Below are positions 58,860-64,000 of a DNA stretch of 64,000 nt, in pieces. Under the pieces are notes generated by a model. That model did no database searches. It saw only the letters and a program-made list of their open reading frames with translations, and had not been told where the DNA came from. The stretch is from Agapanthus africanus (lineage: Eukaryota > Streptophyta > Magnoliopsida > Asparagales > Amaryllidaceae). Within the stretch, counting starts at the first letter, position 1. Each line of letters starts with the position of its first letter. Both the position numbers and the translations under genes were made by a program. The DNA is taken from NCBI GenBank assembly GCA_030015575.1, contig JASDDO010000024.1, forward strand, positions 40,510,114-40,574,113. Reading direction: 5' to 3'.

Positions 58860-61190
58860 CAAAAAGATTTTTTATTCATTAAAAGTCGGAAGTCTTTACA
58901 AGGTATTATGGGCTCCTTAGCCTAACAAAACGTCCAGAGGCTTACAAAATTTCAGCGCAAAAAGAAAGGAGACGAAGAAGTTCAGGCCTCAAGGCCGGGG
59001 AGAACCTCGACGAGCCGCGCATCTACTACGACAACCGGGACGACGTCTTCAGGGTCGGCACCCACGGCGGGAGCCTCGACACCGGGAGCCGGGGCGACCG
59101 ACTTACCCCCACGCTCTTACCAGGGGCCTCTTCCCCTGCATCGTTTCCAGGGGCGTTCCCCTGCGCGTCATCCTCGAGAGGGTACGCAGCCAAGAGCTCG
59201 CCGTCGGGGAACTCCAGCATCTAAGCCTTGACAGCGTCAAGGGAGTCATGCCAAATAACGCTGGCAGCTCCAGCAAGGTCGGCGTAGAACTAGTCCGACT
59301 TCTTATAGTTCTCCACCATTTTAGACACCAGAAGCTCAGCTTTCGATGCCCGAAACTCGGCATGCTTCGCCGCCTCGTTCTCCTTCTGGAGGGTGCTCGC
59401 CGTCTTCTTCATGGTGGCGACAAGCACCTTGGAATCCTCCAACTGGGACTCGGCGGCTCAGGCGGCCTCTCAGCACCTGGCGGTCTCCCGATTCGCGGCC
59501 ACCACCCGGTCTTCAAGGGCGGAAATCCTCTCCGTTGTCGCCTCCAGATCCTGCCTTGAGCTCTCCTCGCAGCCCGCGGCCCGCATCGCCGGGGTTATCT
59601 CCTCGTCTTCTATGTTGACGACGAGGGCAACGTGCTGGAGGACTGAAGAAAAGAAAGAGGATTAAAAAGGAAAAAGGAGACACCCGATCATGCGAACAAA
59701 AACGCCGAATGAAGAACCAAGTGGGGCGCAAACACTAACTTGCATGGCCTCTTGAGCTATGGCCGCCATTTGGGCCCGGAGGGTCCCCCGAGGGATTCTA
59801 CCCCTGGCCGACCTCTCCATCTCCGAGAGCAGGCTGTTGGCGACGGAAAGTCCCGAGGGCATCTCGAAGCGAAGCTCCCCATCGTCCACGAGGATCAGGG
59901 AAGTCGAGAAGCAGGACGCCGTCCTATAGAACCTCTTGAGGAGCGATGCGTGAGAACGAATCTCGGCTCCCACCTCGGGAGCCCGGAGCTCTTGCTCCCG
60001 AGCACGCTTCCGGACCGGCGTACGGCTGGACTCGGGGGCCCGAAAAGCGCTTGGACGCCTGGATGAAGCTTCCGCCGGCGGGGACGAAGACGGCGGGGCC
60101 GGAGCCGATGACGGGCGAGAAGGGTCGGCGCCTCCGGCCTTCTTCCCCTTCTTCACGTCAACCACTGCCGTCCGGAACTTGCTTAAGTCCATGGGTCCTG
60201 CATAAGGCAAAATACAAGGAGTCAGCAATGCCAGGAAAAACGAAAGAATGTACTAGTATAAATAGGTCGCCTAAGAGCTCCTAACTTACCCGCGTAACAG
60301 GCGGGGCTGAGCCTGGCCCAACTTAGGACCCGCTAAGACAGCAGCACATCAGCCCGAGGGAGGGGCTCCTACTTCGACACCGCCACCGCGTCGGGATCAT
60401 TCGACTGACTCACCCGCGGACAGCTGGCACTTTGCCACTGGGTGGGCACAGGCCAATCCTCACCCTCGGGCGGCGCAATAAAGAAAAACTTCTTCTTCCA
60501 TTCGTGAATGGAAGAAGGCACTACGACGACCCCCGACCCGGCATCGTCCCCCCGTTGTTTCCTAAGAGAGGTATACCCAGCTCGGCTCGCCCTTACGAGC
60601 GCCGGGGTGGTTTTTGTAGCAAAGGGAAGACATGAGGAGGCTCAGGCTGAAAAGGATCCGACTCATTCTCAACTGGACCAGGAACCCGAAGAGAATCCTC
60701 CAAGAGTTCGGCACTAGCTGGCCCGGGGCTAACCCAAAACAATTCAACGCCGCACTCACCTTGGAAGGAAGGGCAGACGTAATCCGGCCCAAAAGGCCTC
60801 CAGGTACAAGGCAATCTCCTCGCCCCGTACCTGGTCTGCCCTCTCCTCCTCCTCGGCCAGACGAAGCGAATAGTCGGGAGGAATGAGGAAACGAGTCTTG
60901 ATGTTGACGAGCTTCTCCACACGCCTCAGCGAGGATCGCACGCCTAGAACTCCCGCGACCTGTGCTCTGGGGACCACCCCCATCGCACGACCCCGGGGAG
61001 CATTACTAACCCTAACTTCTCGAGGGCTCCGACTCAGAGGAGGAAGAGGAAGAAGTAGAAGAGGAAGCTTTAGAAGACTCCCTAGACTCTACCGAACCAC
61101 ATCTACACTCCTCAGAAGAAGACATCTAACCTGATCAAAAGGGGTGTCCGGGTGTCCTCGGGAAATCAAACGCAAGAAATCCGGCCTGAA
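58860..61190 (-). mobile_element. Antisense gene of the outer Tat element (Transposase_28-like)
   Basis: Protein-like text runs opposite to the host element. It starts near 61,126 with a serine- and glutamate-rich stretch (MSSSEECRCGS), then FLIPPDYSLRLAEEEERAD, YLEAFWAGLRLPFLP, NCFGLAPGQLVPNSWRILFG, and a basic proline-rich tail (KKGKKAGGADPSRPSS, RKRAREQELRAPEV). The GLRLPFLP, APGQLVPNSWR series resembles the plant family annotated as putative gypsy-type transposon protein (Transposase_28, PF04195), known as an antisense frame in some Tat elements. Its role is unknown. It looks spliced or broken, with several breaks, and is treated as a fossil. Confidence 0.7.
58871..58876 (-). terminator. 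Polyadenylation signal of the antisense unit
   Basis: On the minus strand AATAAA lies about 110 bp past the last antisense coding-like text, within AATGAATAAAAAATC. It is a plausible 3'-end signal for the antisense transcript. Confidence 0.5.
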
Positions 61191-61267
61191 GAGAAGAGCG
61201 CCGAGCTAACGCGACTAGGGACGAGGGAGTTTTGAGGAGGTATGGGCCCTGATGAGGATCCCACCTC

Positions 61268-61275
61268 TATATATA
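61268..61275 (-). promoter_or_regulatory. TATA-like box for the antisense unit
   Basis: CTATATATAG on the minus strand lies about 140 bp before the first antisense ATG (61,126), a normal spacing for a plant core promoter. This is seen by position only, with no direct evidence of transcription. Confidence 0.5.
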
Positions 61276-61623
61276 GCTGCCGGTGTACGCATCCTACGGC
61301 TCCGATCACCTCCCGCCAAAACAATGTTTCGCAACCAACGACCGACGGCGTTCCACCTGTCGCGCTCACATTGGACATGCCCCTTCGAGCGCAGGGAACA
61401 CCTGCGGCCAACCGGCGCCGGACACGTGGGTCGACGCTTTGAGGAATGTACGCACGATCTGGCGCTTCCCCTTTAAATGTGAGATTTCTCCCCTGATCCG
61501 CTGGCGTCATCAAGAAAATACTACTCTCTGTCCGGGAATGCGCGTCGACGATATCTTTGAGTGAGAGCTCACCCCGAGTGATCGGTCAGACCACTCTCGA
61601 CCCGACCCAAGAATGGGTCGGGA

Positions 61624-61640
61624 CGAGAGTGGGGAGCTAA
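61624..61640 (+). other. Polypurine tract of the outer Tat element
   Basis: GAGAGTGGGGAGCTAA directly precedes the 3' LTR and marks the end of the internal region. Confidence 0.75.
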
Positions 61641-62390
61641 TGATGAGGCTCGATATCAGTGGCTCTCCAGATGCTGACACGTTGCAGATGACGTGTCCCA
61701 GAGCCTACGAGAAAGGATCAAGAACTTCAGTTGGGATCGCACCTCGGGCCTCCGGCCCGAGGAGTCTCCCGACCTCCGGTGGCCTCCCAGACCACCCCTC
61801 GGCTCGCCTCCGAGCTATCACAGAACCAAGACACCTCGGCCTCCCGCTCATACCCGAGCCTCCCGCCGAGCTCATCTTCCTCGGTCTCAACCAGACCGAC
61901 CCACAGCACTGATCACTGGCGCCTCCGCCACAGCTCCACGAATCTCGCCATGCGCGAGATATCCGCCGCCCACGATCCCGCATTCCACGCCATCACGATC
62001 CCCCGTTAATGAGCCTGTCTCGTCATTAATGCGGGATCCCGCCTATCACGCTGGCATGACGTCAGGGACGTAACGACCGGCGTGATTCTCACGCCCGCCT
62101 GCCCTTTGCTGCCGCTATATAAACCCCCCTCTCAAACGATCGAGGTACGCAATTCTTTCCACTAAGCCGTTACTCTGCCCAACTTGCACTACTAACTTGA
62201 TCGTCGAAGGGTCCTCGGTGGTACAACCATCCCGGGACTTTCTTGCGGGTAGCTCGGCTTCACCTCAAATCCAAACCCATTGAGATCCACATGCTAAAGG
62301 AGACAACCTCCAGATCAAATCTCACCCGTCCGTCAACACGTGAAGAGATCAACGGAAGATAACATCTGAAGGAGATCCAGAGATCCATCA
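61641..62390 (+). repeat. 3' LTR of the outer Tat element
   Basis: It starts TGATGAGGCTCGATATC and ends GATCCAGAGATCCATCA, with a TATA-like box at 62,116-62,122. About 56 differences separate it from the 5' LTR, many of them C/T or G/A changes as expected after long methylation. Confidence 0.9.
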
Positions 62391-63140
62391 CCTGGAATAC
62401 CGGTGCTTCTAAAAGTTAAACATAAAATAAATTAGCAATCCATTGAATATATAGATTCAAGTGATCAACTCCATAATCTGTCTCTTACCGCCTCACTCAA
62501 GGTCTGAGATTGATCTCAAGTATGGATTTCCTTGAAAAGGTCATCTGTATTTTTATTATACTACAGCAGTCTTTCTATTTACTTTAAAGCATGATGGGTC
62601 CTCCATTAGATAGAAATTGATCATGAACTAGTTATTATTACTGGAATAACATGCTTAAGAAAAATCCATTCTAATAATTTCTAAGTCCATAGGGTCCATC
62701 TGGTAAGGGAAATCCTAGGAAAGATGTAAATGTTCGCCATGTATGACACAAATATGAATGAAGTGGGGACTTTTAGGACTTTTTGTTCATCTTTTCTTCT
62801 TTTTGTTTCCTGCACTCTCTCTTGGGTAATTGTCGTTTAAGTTAAAGTTGAAGATTATCACCATTGTCAAAGAAAGAGGGCAAGATTTTGGGTGAAGGAG
62901 AGCGAATATTGCCTACAGTGATAACATAGAATATTAAGATTTTTTGTTATTTAAATAAGTACAGTACCCCGCCACAGTGGGACAAAATGTCCACACCAGA
63001 ACTTTCATGAGTCTGATGTTGTCTTAATGGAATCTGATTCCTTTATTCGATGAAGGATCCATATGTTGCAGTTGTCCACGGGAGGTATGCAAGTAGGTCA
63101 AGAAGCTGCTGGCTGGCATGCAGGACCCTAAAATAAATCA
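62391..63140. other. Host spacer right of the outer Tat element
   Basis: This is AT-rich single-copy-looking sequence. I see no conserved reading frame, RNA gene or transposon end in it. The stretch next to 63,140 would hold the target site of the Copia element. Confidence 0.45.
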
Positions 63141-63284
63141 TGAGGAAAATACTTTATTGGCTTAAGAGAAAAGTAATAGTCCATACAACTATATATAGAA
63201 AGTTATGGATCATCTCTCCTAACAAATATATAATAACTAATCGAACTGATAACTAAATATATTTCCATAACAATATTCTTAACA
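63141..63284 (-). repeat. Probable Copia 3' LTR
   Basis: On the minus strand it opens TGTTAAGAATATTG directly after the Copia stop codon, has a TATA-like TATATATAG and CAATAAAG, and ends TTTTCCTCA. At 144 bp it would be a short LTR. The outer end is a guess based on the TG..CA rule. Confidence 0.5.
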
Positions 63285-63764
63285 CTACCAGCAAGCTGGA
63301 GCGTAGATATCAATCATGCCAAGTTTGGACAGAAGACGGACGAAAACCGGTCGAGAAAGAGCTTCAATAAGAATATCTACTCGTTGAGTTGCAGAGAAAA
63401 TATGCTGGAGTACAACCACCTTATCTGTTACTTTGTCACGAATGAAGTGACAATCTATCTCAATATATTTGGTCCGCTCATGAAAAACCAAATTCTCAGC
63501 AATGCGAATTGCGGACTTATTATCACGGAAGAGTGTAGTCGGAAGAGAAGAAAGAAATCCAAGATCTGTCAAAATGGAGGTAAACCATACTAACTCAGCA
63601 ACTGTATACGTCATAGATCTATACTCAGCCACTGCAGAAGAACGAGAAACTACATTTTGCTTCTTATTTTTCCATGTAACCAAGTTTCCTCCCAAGAAGA
63701 CACAATAGCCACTGGTGGAACGCCGGTCATCATCGGATCCAGCAAAATCAATATCCGCAATGAT
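63285..63764 (-). mobile_element. Ty1/Copia 3' end (RNase H), interrupted
   Basis: The minus strand encodes the end of a Copia polyprotein: ADIDFAGSDDDRRSTSGY, then NLVTWKNKKQNVVSRSSAVAEYRSM, DNKSAIRIAENLVFHERTKYIEIDCHF, and the C-terminus. These are the RNase H signatures of plant Copia elements. The rest of pol is cut off by another LTR at 63,765. It is a fragment with few breaks in the visible part. Confidence 0.9.
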
Positions 63765-64000
63765 TGTAACACCCCAATTCCCGAAATATGGAAATATGGG
63801 CCGATACCGCCAGTGCTCTTACTTAAGGGGAAATCGTCTTGGCATAATCACACTTAAGGCTCTAGCTAAATATATACGATAATATCCAACATATAATACT
63901 AATATCATGTTGTATAAATAACAAATAATATTGATGAATCCACGAGATAAAAATAGAGTCAATAAAAAATCCAAATAATAAAGGGTTCCGAATAAACGAA
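63765..64000. mobile_element. Start of another LTR-type element, cut by the window end
   Basis: TGTAACACCCCAATTCCCG begins exactly where the Copia text is interrupted. It has the TGTAACACCC opening of the Tekay-like LTRs seen elsewhere here, but the following sequence is different. Its orientation and extent cannot be told from this window. Confidence 0.55.

Larger units (their letters stand above)
13780..62390 (+). mobile_element. Outer Tat-lineage Ty3/Gypsy element, split by a nested element
   Basis: This old LTR retrotransposon has LTRs at 13780-14527 and 61641-62390, a primer-binding site, gag and protease on the left, and reverse transcriptase on the right of a 38.7-kb insertion. A tandem-repeat array, an antisense gene and a polypurine tract then follow before the 3' LTR. 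Without the insertion it is about 9.9 kb. The gag wording, the protease and the RT motif FTDLNKACPKD place it in the Tat (Retand/Cinful-like) lineage. I counted about 56 differences between the two 750-bp LTRs (about 7.5%), suggesting very roughly 3 million years. It is broken: besides the insertion, the pol region is incomplete and there are several further breaks. The flanking five bases do not match (CACTG on the left, CCTGG on the right). Confidence 0.88.

Overview
This is a plant (angiosperm) nuclear window made almost entirely of transposable elements. At its left end is a stretch that looks like inserted organelle DNA. The plant assignment rests on a PDR/ABCG-type transporter pseudogene with plant splice sites, Ty3/Gypsy Tat and Tekay lineages, a Copia fragment, a Mutator-like MITE and a plastid rps11 fragment. 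No complete, expressed-looking host gene is visible. All ages are rough: LTR differences were counted by eye and the usual grass rate was assumed.

Layout. (1) 1 to about 8,340 looks like mitochondrial DNA and carries a plastid rps11 fragment and a LINE remnant. (2) 8,348-9,870 (-) holds exons 1-3 of a broken PDR/ABCG transporter. A Mutator-type MITE sits in intron 2, and the organelle-like DNA begins where the next intron and the ATP-binding exon should be. (3) 10,610-13,267 is a solo LTR with perfect target-site duplications. (4) 13,780-62,390 (+) is an old Tat-lineage Gypsy element, split by a second one. (5) 17,145-55,843 (-) is that second, younger Tat-lineage element. It has 2.3-kb LTRs and a clean AGGCA target-site duplication. 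(6) About 23,741-46,960 is a cluster of Tekay chromovirus copies inside the non-coding 3' part of element 5. It includes one nearly whole young copy (32,402-40,918) with LTRs about 1% different. (7) 62,391-64,000 is host spacer, the 3' end of a Copia element, and the start of another LTR that interrupts it.

The nesting order agrees with LTR divergence: about 7-8% for the outer Tat, 3-4% for the inner Tat and 1% for the central Tekay copy. That is roughly 3, 1.3 and 0.4 million years.

The most unusual signal is structural. Both Tat elements carry long arrays of short inverted repeats between pol and the 3' LTR, and the inner one also carries them through its LTRs. In several arrays the loop stays constant while the stem changes in matched pairs from unit to unit. 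A 441-bp, about 99% identical inverted repeat flanks the young Tekay block. The outer Tat also carries an antisense transcription unit with its own TATA-like box and polyadenylation signal. I found no CRISPR array, rRNA, tRNA or cellular defence system.
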